Under the pieces are notes generated by a model. The model made no database searches. It was not told the DNA's origin and worked only from the letters and a program-made list of their open reading frames with translations. A DNA stretch of 64,000 nt from Hyposmocoma kahamanoa (lineage: Eukaryota; Arthropoda; Insecta; Lepidoptera; Cosmopterigidae), in NCBI RefSeq assembly GCF_003589595.1, contig NW_020654422.1, positions 4,860,027-4,924,026 on the forward strand, given 5' to 3'. Numbering within the stretch: the stretch's first letter is position 1; every line of letters starts with the position of its first letter. Positions 1 to 10,734 of this stretch are shown one piece after another. Position numbers and translations under genes: made by a program.

Positions 1-204
1 ATACGTTACTAATGACATTTTGTTAGTATCATTAAGTATTATTACTATCAACTTTAAGAGACAATAGTACTCAATAATATGAACATTGAACAGGCTTTGT
101 CAAATCGTAATCGTCAATAACACTTCGTTACAAATTTGTAATAAAAATTAATTACCCTTTTCAACTGTCTGTTTCTTTTTATTTATACTTCGTGTAGTAA
201 GAGT

Positions 205-770
205 TTTTTACCAATTTCTAGGATTAATTGTAGATTATGAGCTGAATTGGAAACAACAAACAGAGAAAGTGTGCACCAAAATAAATAGATTTGTTTTTGC
301 TCTGTATAAATGCACAACAATAACAGCGTATTTTGCGTAATTAGAATCAGCACTCAGATAGGGTCTTATTATTTGGGGGAATGGCACAGACTTTGGGATA
401 GCTTTCATTGCTCAAAAGAAGTGTATACGAGCCATCTGCAACTTTGCACCAGATGCATTATGTCGCCCCCATTTTAAAACGCTAAAAATATTAACTCTGC
501 ACTGTTTATACATACTCGAAGCTAATAAAAATAATTTTATTCGGTTGACGATTTTTTCAAATTTAAAGACTGATCCGTATCGATGCATATATTAATCTTG
601 ATTTAGCTTATCTAATGTATTAATGAACTTATATTATAATCTATTTTATTATTTTATTTGCATGCTTTTGCCAAGACTAAATTGAATTCAGTTGATCAAT
701 TTCATTTTAACACCAACATTTATAATGTACCTGCCCTATTTGTAGCGAATAAATGAGATTTGATTTAAGA
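205..770 (+). mobile_element. Degenerate Jockey/CR1-like non-LTR retrotransposon, RT C-terminal end and 3' UTR
   Basis: One forward frame from about 215 to 560 encodes the end of a non-LTR reverse transcriptase. It contains FLGLIVDYELNWK, then (after 362) GLIIWGNGTDFGIAFIAQKK and a segment ending CNFAPDALCRPHFKTLKIL. This is the familiar C-terminal block of insect Jockey/CR1-type elements, downstream of the catalytic palm. At least two in-frame stops (near 341 and 359) show it is dead. The 3' flank ends with AATAAATGAGATTTGATTT at about 750-768, a likely polyadenylation signal and tail. The endonuclease and catalytic RT motifs are absent, so this is a 5'-truncated copy. The clade is inferred from the motif pattern and could be CR1 rather than Jockey. 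Confidence 0.75.
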
Positions 771-879
771 ATACGTACTTATTTATTTTTGTAACATGTA
801 TAATTCTTTAGGTACGGCTATTAATAAAATAACTAAAAAGGAAACGTCCAGTATAAACAATATTCAGCTATTCCGTATA

Positions 880-1115
880 CAGAAGGCAGAAAACATTTTA
901 TATGAAATAATATTCCGGAACACGGTCACCACTTGAAAACTGGTACCGGAAGACGCACTGTGGGCAGACCACCTACAAGGTGGATCGATGACCTAGTGAA
1001 GGACCTAGCGACTTAGACTAGAGTTGCAAGCAGCACAAAAAGCGGTCGTTGTGGCATTCTTTGGATGAAGCCTAAATTCAGCACCGGACGCATTTGGCTG
1101 AAATAATGATGATGT
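880..1115 (+). mobile_element. RTE-type non-LTR retrotransposon 3' end (dead)
   Basis: A forward frame from 939 reads GRRTVGRPPTRWIDDLVKDL and goes on, past a stop, to a tryptophan-containing tail. This is the GRPxTRWxDDL signature at the extreme C-terminus of lepidopteran RTE-type RT proteins. The frame is interrupted by a stop at about 1012 and followed by an ATAATGATGATG tail (about 1100-1114), as expected for RTE 3' ends. Only the last 60 or so codons survive. No partner gene or regulation is implied. Confidence 0.75.
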
Positions 1116-2214
1116 GGATATTTTTCTCGGATTTCACAAGGATTCTCACAGTAAATGTGGTAGATGTTATGATTACTATCATCTCTTTAAGTAAACGACC
1201 CTAAAATAATGTCACCCTGTATACTCAGCAGCTGAATCACCTAAAACCAAATATTGAAGTAAAACTGTTTTTGTATTCAAAAGAATTTTATGCTTCTTTT
1301 ACATTTTTTAGTTCAGTAAAGCGAATTATTTCTAGTTATAGACGCGAGTAGATCTGAAAGCAATTTTCTAAAAATAATCTGCATAACTATTTTGTTATTT
1401 GATTAAAATTATTAAATAAAACATGACTCAACTAAACGCTGTCTGATTTTGATCTATAAATTAGTTCTATGAGGTATCTATTCCGTACAATAACAAAATT
1501 ATTCCCCTAATTAGAAACATTTTCTGTCCTTTGAACCTACACTAACATTAATTCTTCGTATCGTATTAATAAGTTATTTCGCTCGAGGCGCAAGTTGCGA
1601 ACTTCTCAGTCGAAGTTATAACTTTTTCCTTCTAATACAGCAAACATGATATTATTTGTAACTAGCTATTCGATACGTGAAAGTGAAACTATAGATTGAG
1701 ATCTTATATAATTCATTTAATCTGTGTACAATTATAACCCTTTCAAGCTATGTTGAGCATTTCGATGACGTTATCGAATTCAGTCCAAGATTCAAGATAG
1801 ATAATGTCCCACACGCTCTTTTCGAGAAAGACGAGAGCGGCAGACGTAGTAGGTGACAGTGTATGATCAAAAGTACGAAATCAGTTATCAGATCGGTCTT
1901 GTGCGGCCGTTCCCAAAAGGATGCGACCCGTAGATGCCTACTGATAGCTGCGTTGATTGTCTACCATAATCAAAATTCGGTCGGAGTAGTCACTATTCGA
2001 GGGCGAATATTAACATCGCGATTCAGTGTTTGCATAATATGGGTCAATATCATCTATATTCATTTGAAAGAACTAGAGAGTCTATATATAGCATATTCTA
2101 CTTTATAATTGGTCATGGCAACGTGTTTCACAAAAAAAAAACTTTGAAAGACCGTTGGACCAAGTAAACATAATAAATTTATTGAATAAACCTCGGCCAA
2201 CCATAAAAATCATT
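1116..2214. other. AT-rich spacer, no supported gene
   Basis: No recognisable coding or repeat signature. Short open frames exist (for example 1863-2108) but start at ordinary codons, have no family motif and match chance expectation. Confidence 0.5.
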
Positions 2215-2512
2215 TTGTATGATGGGACTAACAAATCGTAAACCTGGTAGTAAGCTTCAGCCTATCCGTGACAGCTTCATTGCCACTCAGAGCTTTAAAT
2301 TGAAAAGATCTGAGGAGCACCGCCACTACATCCGTCACCCTGAGGCATAGTTGACAAATCCCATATGCCTGTAATTTCACCAGTACCCTTACCGTTCAAA
2401 ACCAGAACGCAGTAATACTGACATTACTGCTTGACAGCTGAAATAGGCACGCTGGCAATACTTCCTCCGACGAACTCTTTCACAAAGAGCTCTAGAGCTA
2501 CCTAAAATCTAC
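2215..2512 (-). mobile_element. Family A: Bm1-like SINE-type retroposon copy A1
   Basis: About 300 bp, sense on the minus strand. Family A runs 5'-GCAGTAGAGCTCCTTGTG... to ...CCGTCACTTxxTATxATAAAAAA-3', so the A-rich 3' tail lies at the left end of minus-sense copies. Its centre, CCTATTTCTGCCG with AAGCAGTAATG and the TCTCAGGGTGA block, resembles the Bombyx Bm1 SINE as I remember it. This copy carries private variants (ACAGCTGAAATAGGCACGC and TCTAGAGCTACCTA) shared only with the copy at 22836-23130. Confidence 0.7.
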
Positions 2513-2652
2513 TAAAGTCTTATATATACAAAGTAATGCTTGCGATCAGTAACTGAACTATTATTTTGTGAATTTACTTCACTAGTTTGTTATAAATTAT
2601 TAATACAAAGATTCGATCCGGCTGGATTGGAACCAACATCTTCCAGCAAACT
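2513..2652 (-). mobile_element. SINE-B fragment (antisense) fused to family A
   Basis: After a unique linker (2513-2560) the sequence carries the reverse complement of SINE-B: the AACAAACTAGTGGAGTAATTTC block, the terminal CTTTGTATTAATAATTA motif, then the box B side of the tRNA-like part. It is truncated at about 2652, where a forward SINE-B copy begins. Confidence 0.65.
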
Positions 2653-2654
2653 AT

Positions 2655-2870
2655 ATGGTGTCGCTACGGCAAAAAAGTCATTAAAAACCAAAAACAAAGA
2701 TCTGCAACAAGCACAGAAAAATTCGTAAGATCCGCTAGTTTGTTCCGTGTCTTAGTTGGCATAGCGTCTAGCACTTTCTGGAAGACATTGGTCCAAATCC
2801 AGCCAGATCGAAGGAATTTATTCAAAGTGTTCGTTCTTTGTATTAACACTAATAAATTCTGATAACCTTT
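2655..2870 (+). mobile_element. SINE-B copy, partial, forward
   Basis: Begins in the GTCGCTACGGCAAAAAAGTC block, continues through a tRNA-like region at about 2744-2812 (CTTAGTTGGCATAGCGTCT as box A, a decayed box B GGTCCAAATCC) and ends at TTTGTATTAAC. It forms an inverted pair with the fragment at 2560-2652. Confidence 0.7.
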
Positions 2871-3952
2871 TGTGTTAGTAATTGTTTAGGAATGTGTTAT
2901 TTATTTTCATGTATTGCCTGCAGACATTGGTGACTATTTCTCAATAATCATGGTGTTATTTTGTGTAATGTATTTTTAGTGTATGTTTTTTATAACTCCA
3001 CATTAGCTGATGACAGCCCAATGCTCGTCATAGGTCAAAAATAAATTCTCTGTCTTACTTGCTAATCGAAAGGGCAGTAGGGACGCTCCGTGCCCGGAAA
3101 TGAAGCTCCAATATGAAACCCAAAAGTTAACGTAACTATGCTATCACTGATAATATCTACGAGAATGGGGCCTCAAGACACGTGTAGATTTTACTAATGC
3201 TCTATTTCAGAGGTAGAATCGATACCTGGAAGCTCCATTCTCGTAGACAACTTGTAAATGAATCGAATGTACAGAACAACCAAATTCGACTGTGAATTTC
3301 GAGACCTCTCTTAAACAGGTATGTAATTCATCAGAGTGAAGTTTATGGAGTATTAAGTGACAAAGATTAATATCGCCAATTTATACGGGCGCTGTTGGGA
3401 GCGAGCGGCTCTTTAATTTGGTCGGTGTGGTTATGTCTCGACGTCTATTTATCACTCCAATACTGGATGTAGATAATTTAAAAGCAGTAAGTCTACTTGG
3501 AAATGAAACTACTTTTTTCAGATCTAAATCATAAAGAATGATGATGAAAGCTGGCCCAATAATTATAAAATCAAGAAAGATACGTTCATACACTTCGCTA
3601 GTATAATTTTACGTTTTAGTTTATGCCTAGTTATCAATATATTTTTGAATATTTTTAGAAGACTGGAATAAAGAAATTGTAACGAAATGTATTTTAAAAT
3701 AAATGCAAGAACACAACACAATTGATAAGGTTCCATTACAGACTAAGTAACGTTCTTGTATGTACGTTTCATTTGAAACATGATTGAATGTTTACCTACC
3801 TAAAGTATTGGTTATTTTATGGTACACACATAATACATGAAAGCTATAAATACCTATAAATACCTAATCAAATAATCAATTAAACAGTAATTATATAAAA
3901 TAAAAAATAAAACACAATGTTAAATAGAATACCATCGTGAGACTCAGACATA
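2871..3952. other. AT-rich spacer with one hairpin
   Basis: No gene supported. It contains the hairpin at 3156-3247 and otherwise AT-rich sequence. Confidence 0.5.
3156..3247. repeat. 19-bp inverted repeat (hairpin)
   Basis: Arms 3156-3174 and 3229-3247 share TCTACGAGAATGG, with the remaining positions matched or G-T pairs. The loop is about 54 nt. It could be a small inverted-repeat element remnant or an RNA hairpin; nothing else decides. Confidence 0.6.
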
Positions 3953-4105
3953 TTAACGAAAATAACGGATAACTCACGTATTTAAGTTGAATTTTTGCTC
4001 GACATGTTTCGAACCAATTCGTGGTCCTTAATCATGAGATTTCGCGGCGGTGACTCGACAGTTTCCGTCGTGAGTGATACGTGAGTTATTCGTTATTTTC
4101 GTTAA
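3953..4105. mobile_element. Family F: 153-bp inverted-repeat (MITE-like) element
   Basis: Terminal inverted repeats of 28 bp (3953-3980 and 4078-4105; TTAACGAAAATAACG...) differ at one position. The core holds GACATGTTTCG (about 4001) followed by a small stem, roughly ACCA-ATTCG-TGGT. I recall similar sequences as common in lepidopteran genomes. No open frame, so non-autonomous. Confidence 0.75.
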
Positions 4106-4424
4106 AACACAACGTTAAAACACAACAAACAAAATATTTAGACAATATATAAATGAGAGATAAAAGGTTAGCAAAGGAACGTTTTGACTAGAGGCCTCTT
4201 GCCAATGTCAATGTTACATTGAGACTGAGAATAAGTGTGACCATTTGTGGCAGATTTCTACCATTTGGGCAGATTTAATTTTTATTCATTTTCTTGGGGC
4301 AGAACATGTTAACGTTTTGTTAAATGTAGCAGAATTTGGCAGATTTGGGATTATTCATCATCAAACTAAGGCTCTTTAATGAACGTCGTCAAAAACCCTA
4401 GGTCACAAAATATACGGGATGCCG

Positions 4425-4560
4425 CGATCCTTCTTTAATAGCAGTTCTTGTGAAAAAGTTCGTCCAGGGAAATATTGTTACCTTACTAGTTTTGCTGTAA
4501 TGTGAGCATTACTGCGTTCCGGTTTTGAAGAGTGTGGGTGCAGGTGAAATTATCATCTTA
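4425..4560 (+). mobile_element. Family A copy A2, 5' part
   Basis: Contains AGCAGTTCTTGTGAAAAAG, GTTCGTCCAGGGAA and TGTGAGCATTACTGCGTTCC in plus sense. It decays after about 4560 and lacks the 3' tail. Confidence 0.65.
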
Positions 4561-5185
4561 AAAAGACTTATGCCCATGAAAGTTGTCGTAGGACACATAT
4601 TTGTTACAAACAAACCTGATCCTTGTTTCGGAATTCCTTTCTACAACAATGTTATACATGTTTTGTGTATGTATGGCAATTATATAATATGCAATTTTTT
4701 TTATATCTAGGATATGTCCTAGATCTCCTCCTCTTCATCTCATCCTCAATCAAAGCTTACCACAACATACAATAGACAAACACAACAAGTTATTTATATA
4801 GATATTTAATTTTAATTAAAATATATTTCATATCAGGCGTACAATTATAGTTGGAATATGTCGCACCTTTTTGTTCCACCCTATATGGAACATAAAATAC
4901 ATTACGAGGTACTTAGCACTGAAATAGCAGAATGATTGTATTACAAACTTGCTGTTATCGCGTATACTGTGACCGGAGGTTCCAATTGCCTGAAGCGGAT
5001 AAATAACTCTGCTCGGAATTTCGTCTTAATAAAACTGACCATCCGTATTAAAAAGTGTTTGTTTACATTGAATCATACTTAATCAATATAATAACATAAA
5101 TATTTGTGGATATTTACAACAAAGTAGCCGGTTCATGTATCAATTTTATATGGAACATAGCGTAAAGTAACAAGTCTTTTTTATA
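4561..5185. other. AT-rich spacer
   Basis: Nothing recognisable. A short frame at 4525-4710 overlaps the family A remnant and is not a gene. Confidence 0.5.
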
Positions 5186-5240
5186 GGAAATGAAACTACT
5201 TTGCCGAATTTAAATCGCGTATATTTGTTTTTTCAAGCAA
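5186..5240 (+). repeat. Family E fragment E1
   Basis: Carries GGAAATGAAACTACTTTG then AAATCGCGTATATTTGTTTT. This is the left-hand block of a repeat seen six times in the window. Confidence 0.7.
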
Positions 5241-5394
5241 TAATTAATAGAACTTAATAAAAATTCGTTCAATAAAATAATTTCTAAAACTTAACGTAGC
5301 GTAAATTGGGATGTTTTCTTTGTAAAATTAAAAATAAGGTATTTAATTAATTGTAACTATAGTGAAAAAATAGGGTGGTTTGCATCAATATTAG

Positions 5395-5577
5395 ACATAA
5401 CTCGAAGACTGCCTCGGTCGAAGACTATAACACCTCAGTCAACCGTGACCATGGGACCTGTAAAGGACCTGTAAAGTTGTTTGAAAAAACAAATATACGC
5501 GATTTAAATCCGGAAAAATAGTTTCATTTCCTATGTGTAACAATCGCGAAAACTAAGAACTCGATAAGTCTTTTTTA
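5395..5577 (-). repeat. Family E copy E2, the longest
   Basis: Minus sense: from ATCGAGTTCTTAG at the right, through GAAATGAAACTATTTTTC and ATCGCGTATATTTG, to a doubled CTTTACAGGTCC and a GGTCACGGTTGACTGAGG block. The usual GACGTTTCGGGC core is missing or replaced here. Confidence 0.65.
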
Positions 5578-6120
5578 TATTACTTAATCATTATTTTTCG
5601 TTTTGCAAATGGAGCTTAAATTTAACGTTTGTAAGTATTACTTAATGTAATGACTTAATTTTAAGACTAATTTGGTACATAATACCACAATATATATTTT
5701 TTAAATAGATTGGTAATATATATGGGTATATATGGGTAGAATTATATTATTATTAACTTGAATGTAGCCCTAAAAACTGTATATAAACTGACAGCTGGTT
5801 CAAAATGAGTTTTAATGTAGTAAAAATTATAAATTTACGGTGTAAAACCTTTAAATAATTTTTACTAGTTTTACAAATCACTAAGGAAAAAGTCGCAAAA
5901 GGTAGTCTTACATTTTTTGTTTCACAATTTTTGGTTTCAAGTCTCAGGTGTTTTATTTAATTGGAGGGATTACGTTTCTTTGATAGAATCGAAGAATAGA
6001 AAGCTTTTGTCGTTACTTTCCCATAGCTCTTTTTCTGATCTCCTCGCCATTCCGTGAATAGAGGTATTTACTGATCACCTCACAAAGTCGGACAAGGTCT
6101 TTTTTTTTATGCGTGTATTG
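5578..6120. other. AT-rich spacer
   Basis: No coding or repeat signature recognised. Confidence 0.5.
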
Positions 6121-6410
6121 AGTCAGCTTTTTCTTTTTTTTATCCTATCAAGTGACGGGACGAACAAGCTGTGCTGATGGTAAATTACACGCGTGTCCAT
6201 AACAGTTGCAGTGCCACTCGGAGCTTTAAATCGCAAAAATCTGAGGGACACTGCCACTGTGCCTGTCACCCTGAGACATAAGTTGGTAAGTCCTACGTGC
6301 CTGTAACTACACCAACACCCATACCCTCCCAATCAGGAGCGCAGTAATGCTCAAGTTACTGCTTGGCGGCAGAAACGGGTAAGGTAACAGTACTTCCCTG
6401 GTACTTCCAA
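6121..6410 (-). mobile_element. Family A copy A3
   Basis: Nearly full length and minus sense. The T-rich left edge corresponds to the A-rich 3' tail. It keeps the TGACGGGACGAACAAG, CAGTTGCAGTGCC and ACTGCTTGGCGGCAGAAA landmarks. It lacks the first 40 or so bases of the 5' end. Confidence 0.75.
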
Positions 6411-6560
6411 ACAAAAAATAATAATAATAAAAAAGAAAGAAAAAATAAGAAAAATTAAAAAGATATTAAAAAAATAAAAAATATATAAATAAAAAAGGAA
6501 AGAAAAAGGAAGAGGAAAAAAGAGGGAAAAGGGAAAGAAAAAATAAAATATGTTATATAA
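6411..6560. repeat. Low-complexity homopurine (A/G) tract
   Basis: About 130 bp almost entirely A and G on the plus strand, interrupted by a few T. It probably grew from the edge of the adjacent retroposon. Open frames antisense to it are compositional artefacts. Confidence 0.8.
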
Positions 6561-6690
6561 TAACATAACATAAATAAAAATATAGTATTAAGTAAAAATA
6601 TAGTATTAAGTAAAAATATAGNNNNNNNNNNAAATATAGTATTAAGTAAAAATATAGTATTAAGTAAAAATATAGTATAAGTAAAAATAA
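6561..6690. repeat. 18-bp tandem repeat with an assembly gap
   Basis: Tandem units of TAAAAATATAGTATTAAG, about six or more copies, interrupted by ten N at 6622-6631. The true length is unknown because the gap falls inside the array. Confidence 0.9.
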
Positions 6691-7780
6691 CTATTCTTGT
6701 AAACTCTCCTCTCACAGATACTCCCATAGAGGATGACAAAAAAAAGAAAGAGGTAATGTAAAGAAAAAATAATAATAAAATTTAGCAGTAGTAAGTATTG
6801 TACTACTCTCAGTACACTTCTCTCACACATACTCCCAATACACTCGCAAGTAATTCACTAACACTATACAAACATACATACTGTCCACGGAAGAAGTCTG
6901 TGACACCGTCAAAGATAAAATGTAGGCCAATAGCATTGCGTCTCTGATACAGTAAAGACATGGAATAAAAAAAAACGCTTACACAAGGAGCTCTACTGCC
7001 TAGGCTGGATTTAGAGCTGTTCGATTTTATCTGCGGACCATCCGTCCGCACGGAGCACCGGAGCGGAGTAACACGTGTGGCGATAGAATTTTTAGAAGAT
7101 TGCTCCGTACGGAACACGCTCCGCGTGAATATTCGCAGTAGTTAAATATTCGATTCAGAACACTGCAGATTCTACGCATGCGGATGGCCCGCTGGCGAGT
7201 AGTCCGATCGATCTGTACGCACAGTTGTGAAACCAGTCTTGTGAGATATTACGTTATATAATACTGTATATAATACTGCCCTCCTTGTCATGACTAACGC
7301 AGTTGCATTTCGGTAACTTTCAAGATTTGGCACTTTCATAATTTCATAAGTTTCATTATCACAAAAAATATGTCAATTACGATGACTTTACTTAACAATA
7401 AAACTGAAACTAAATATGTTATAAAAAAATCGATTAGAGGGTGTTGTAGATCTCGTGTCGCTGATCCCAGACATGTTTATAACTCAATTTCGCTAAAATC
7501 GTCACTTCGTCAGTTATGATAGGAGGCAGAATATTTTGTTAAGAATCCTTGTCTAACACAAACATCTTACATTGAAGAATTATAACTATACGTTCTACGT
7601 AAACGAACGTAAACAAACAGTTAGTTTTCTAGTACGAAAACAAACATCGGTCCGAATAGAAAAATCGTAAAATCGTCTCAGTAAAATCAACAAAAGAGAT
7701 GTTAGTGGTAAGAAATGAAAGCAAACAAATTAATGTAATGTGATTTGGGTTTGAAAACTGCTGGATGGTTTGTTTGTTAT
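6691..7780. other. Spacer without supported gene
   Basis: Mixed composition and slightly GC-richer around 7010-7200. No family motif recognised on either strand. Confidence 0.5.
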
Positions 7781-7785
7781 TGATA

Positions 7786-8316
7786 ATGGGATTATTGAGA
7801 AAACGGATAAAAACATACAAAAATTTCTTTTCCACACGTTTAACCCAGTCGGTGAACGATCCCTTTCAAAGGATCACAAACCCTTATCCGTTCCTTAACT
7901 TAAAAGGCGGCCTGAAGTTCAGCGTGAAAGATCAATATTCGAAAGCCGTTAATAGATTTCAGAAAATAAAACGCGAATTCGTTTTGAAATTTAAAGAATA
8001 CATTTCACTGTGAATATCAGGAGCACTATCAACCTAGACAGCCAGGCCACTGATATTCATACATAATTAACACTATAGTGAAACCAAAATTATGAAGTTA
8101 ATTTAGTGCTTTTGCATATGAGGGTGACGAAAATTGATAGTAGTGACTGGTCAGCGGCTTTTAAGTTGGTTTTATCTATGGTGTTTGAAGTGAATATTGT
8201 AAAAAATATAATAATATTAAAAATGCTCATTCTTCTCATGGCAATCTGCCTTACAAGTGAGTACTATTTCATCAATGTGTCGATTTCAAATTTGCTTTAC
8301 TTACTTAGGAAATAAA
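7786..8316 (+). pseudogene. Degenerate membrane-protein fragment, possibly gustatory receptor (copy 1)
   Basis: A forward frame from the ATG at 7786 reads MGLLRKRIKTYKNFFSTRL and later KGGLKFSVKDQYSKAVNRF, ending at 8011. Its layout (basic N-terminus, a DPFQ...NPYPFL block, then GLKFSVKDQY) resembles N-termini of moth bitter gustatory receptors as I know them. A second frame at 8106-8315 ends in hydrophobic MLILLMAICLTSEYYFINV, resembling a later receptor segment. A third related block lies at 8437-8630. The frames do not join and the transmembrane core is mostly missing, so this is a broken gene at best. Orphan coding relics or chance are alternatives. No promoter or convincing splice sites were identified. 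Confidence 0.35.
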
Positions 8317-8364
8317 CATATTTTTGATTATGTCATAAACGTTTAAATATTACTTGTCGCACTG

Positions 8365-8640
8365 GTAACCAAATACTGTCGTAACTGAGGGAGAGAGAGA
8401 AAACATGATTTGAAAGTTAAAAAATACTAAATAATTTTGTTTCAAATAATTTTTTTTATAATTAAAAAAAAAAAATTATTTATATATAATATTTACTTAT
8501 CCATTTATAAACGAGAATATAAACTTGATGGTTTTGTTCAGAAATTTTTTGAAATTTTAAATAATTTTCTCAAATCCACAATTTTGAGGAAATATAACGT
8601 ATTTGCTTTCATATGCGTTTTTAACACGGCGGGCGCTGTT
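8365..8640 (+). pseudogene. Membrane-protein fragment duplicated at 43955-44205
   Basis: The DNA matches 43955-44205 with many indels. Translations of both copies share a hydrophobic block: here TYPFINENINLMVLF (with frameshifts), there SYPLIHEDINLLVTF. Conservation of amino-acid pattern above DNA identity argues that both descend from coding sequence for a multi-span membrane protein. It lies directly after the possible receptor N-terminus and could be its second membrane segment. Not functional: frame breaks and stops are present. Confidence 0.4.
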
Positions 8641-9064
8641 AATGAAATTTCATTATAAGAGTGTGACGCGTGTACAATTCCAAGTCAACTGACGCGCTAA
8701 TATCAAAAATTCTTCCGACGTTTAGGCACGCCTTGGTGACTGACATTTAAACCAATTATTTAGTAATTTGAAAATCATATTTTCTTCGCTTCTTGAAGTT
8801 AATTGCTGCCGACCAAGTTTCAGACAGTTTACAACACATTGATTCCAAACAACGACGACTTATTTTCCATTTTTATTTATATAATACCATCCACCACAGA
8901 CAAAAGATGAATATTTAAAAAAAGTGGGTCGATGTAGATGGTACGCAGCAAATCTTGCAATACGTTTTCTGTTTAATACCTACTAGGAAAGAGATGCGTA
9001 TAAAAGCAATGGAGAACCTCAGGGGAAAGAAGTTTGGACATCTGATGCATTAGCTATTACAAGC
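8641..9064. other. Spacer without supported gene
   Basis: No motif recognised. Confidence 0.5.
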
Positions 9065-9310
9065 TTTTAGTAGCTGCCACCTTTTTCTATTTCTGCCGGC
9101 AAACAATAATGTGAGCGTTACTGCGTTGCGATGTTTAAGAACAAGGGTGCTGCTGAAACGTCAGACACATGGGACATGTCAACAAGGTAACACGCGCAGT
9201 TGCAGTGTCCCTCAGGTTTTTGCGACTTAAAGCTATTAGTGGTGATGCAACTATTATGGATAGGCGCGTCGCTTACAAGTTGGTCTTGTCATGATATCTA
9301 AAAAAATTAA
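9065..9310 (+). mobile_element. Family A copy A4
   Basis: Plus sense, from CTGCCACCTTTTTCTATTTC to the TGTCATGATATCTAAAAAAA tail. Clearly more diverged than most copies; the 5' 60 bases are missing. Confidence 0.7.
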
Positions 9311-10370
9311 AAGGAAGATCGATGTAAAGACAGGCAGGGAAAGAACTACATACAGTTATAAATAGATCAAATAAGGGAAACATGTCATCTTAGAGAAATC
9401 ATCGTGTCAGAAAGTCAAAATTAGAGCGCTGAACAATAGAAGTTGAAGAAGATTCAACAAATTCTATTAAAATTGTAAGATACTTAATTGCAGATACTAT
9501 CCTAAATATTTAAATCTAACATCTGACAGTTGATAAGTAAGAAAATATTATAAAAGTAATGGAGTCTCTAAATAAACCAGTACTCTTTTTCACAATTATC
9601 ACCGATTCAACTAAATTAATATTGGAATAAATCTATTTCTGCAGTAAGTTAGTTTTGGCAAGCAATACTTGAATTTCAAATTTCAAAAGCATCAGTCCAG
9701 GAAAAATCTTTTACTGTGGGGTTTGTGCCATAATCTAAATTATATGCAGTAATACAACTCCAAAGTAGCTAAATCATAAACTATGAAATTGTAAACAGTT
9801 TGTACACTATTAATTTGAATTAGTCCTTTTTTACTGCATTTTTCGTTGTGCATGTGAAGTAAAGTTTTTTTTATAATATAGGTGTTTGGTATCGATATTA
9901 TTAAATTCATAACGAATTTTTATTTCTACAACAGTATCTTATGTAAATTTTTAATTTTTGTATTCAAAGTTTGACAAAATTTATTATACTTCGGAAATCA
10001 AGAAAATCTTTTGGCAGTATATTGATATACTGCTCAAATTTATAACAAATGTCAGTAACGTAAACTCAGCAATAGCACAGCGGTTTCTTGGCAAAATATT
10101 TTATTTAGTGGGTCTAACGGGCAATAAAAATATTGCGTATCTAAATGCGGGACGACTTACGGGCCAGAACACACGGTGCGTTTTTTGTAGCGCTGTGCAA
10201 TGAATTTTCTTGCTAGGTATTACTTTTTTTAGAATTCCGAATTGAGTGGTTTTTCTCAAGAACTACTTCAGCTATCGATTTGAAATTTATCAAGGCGCAA
10301 CTTGCTTGAGTGAGTTCTCGGCAATAAAAATTGTGTACAAAGTACATAGTGTTTAAAATTTAAAATCGTA
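9311..10370. other. AT-rich spacer with an unsupported 81-codon frame
   Basis: An open frame at 9958-10203 (internal LGKIFYLVGLTGNKNIAYLN) has no recognisable family, start context or splice signals. I list it as seen, not as a gene. Confidence 0.3.
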
Positions 10371-10605
10371 GAAAACCAAATACAAAGAGCCAACTACAAG
10401 CACATAGAAAAGTTCGTTCCGTGGCTTAGTTGACATAGCGTCTGGCACGGTTTACGAGAAGACGTCAGTTCGAATTCGGCCGGATCGAAGGAATTGTTTC
10501 TAAGTGTTCGATCTTTGTATTAATAATTATAACAAACTAGTGGCGTAATTTTACAAAAAATAATAAAATAAATTATACATATATCAATTCAATAAAAATG
10601 TTGGC
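10371..10605 (+). mobile_element. SINE-B copy, forward, read through its 3' motif
   Basis: Holds the AAGCACATAGAAAAG lead, a tRNA-like region at about 10416-10480 with GTGGCTTAGTTGACATAGCG and a box-B-like AGTTCGAATTC, then GGATCGAAGGAATT and CTTTGTATTAATAATTA. It continues beyond that into ACAAACTAGTGGCGTAATTT and CAATTCAATAAAAA. Those last blocks are the left part of full-length copies, so this copy spans the internal junction. Confidence 0.75.
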
Positions 10606-10734
10606 TTTAAAGTTCCACACCGAGTGCAACTTTGCCGGAGAGGACGAAGAGTCTCCCAGTTCAGCGTGTACTAGTGTTAATTATGTCGTATAGCACGCCA
10701 TTTTGGCGGAAGGGTCCAGTAGTGACTTCAGCTT

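Noticed and set aside
1863..2108. 81-codon forward frame as a gene
   Set aside because: No motif, no splice or promoter signal, ordinary length for chance in this composition.
6351..6739. Minus-strand frames rich in Phe, Ile and Leu
   Set aside because: They are translations of the homopurine tract and tandem array, including the N gap.
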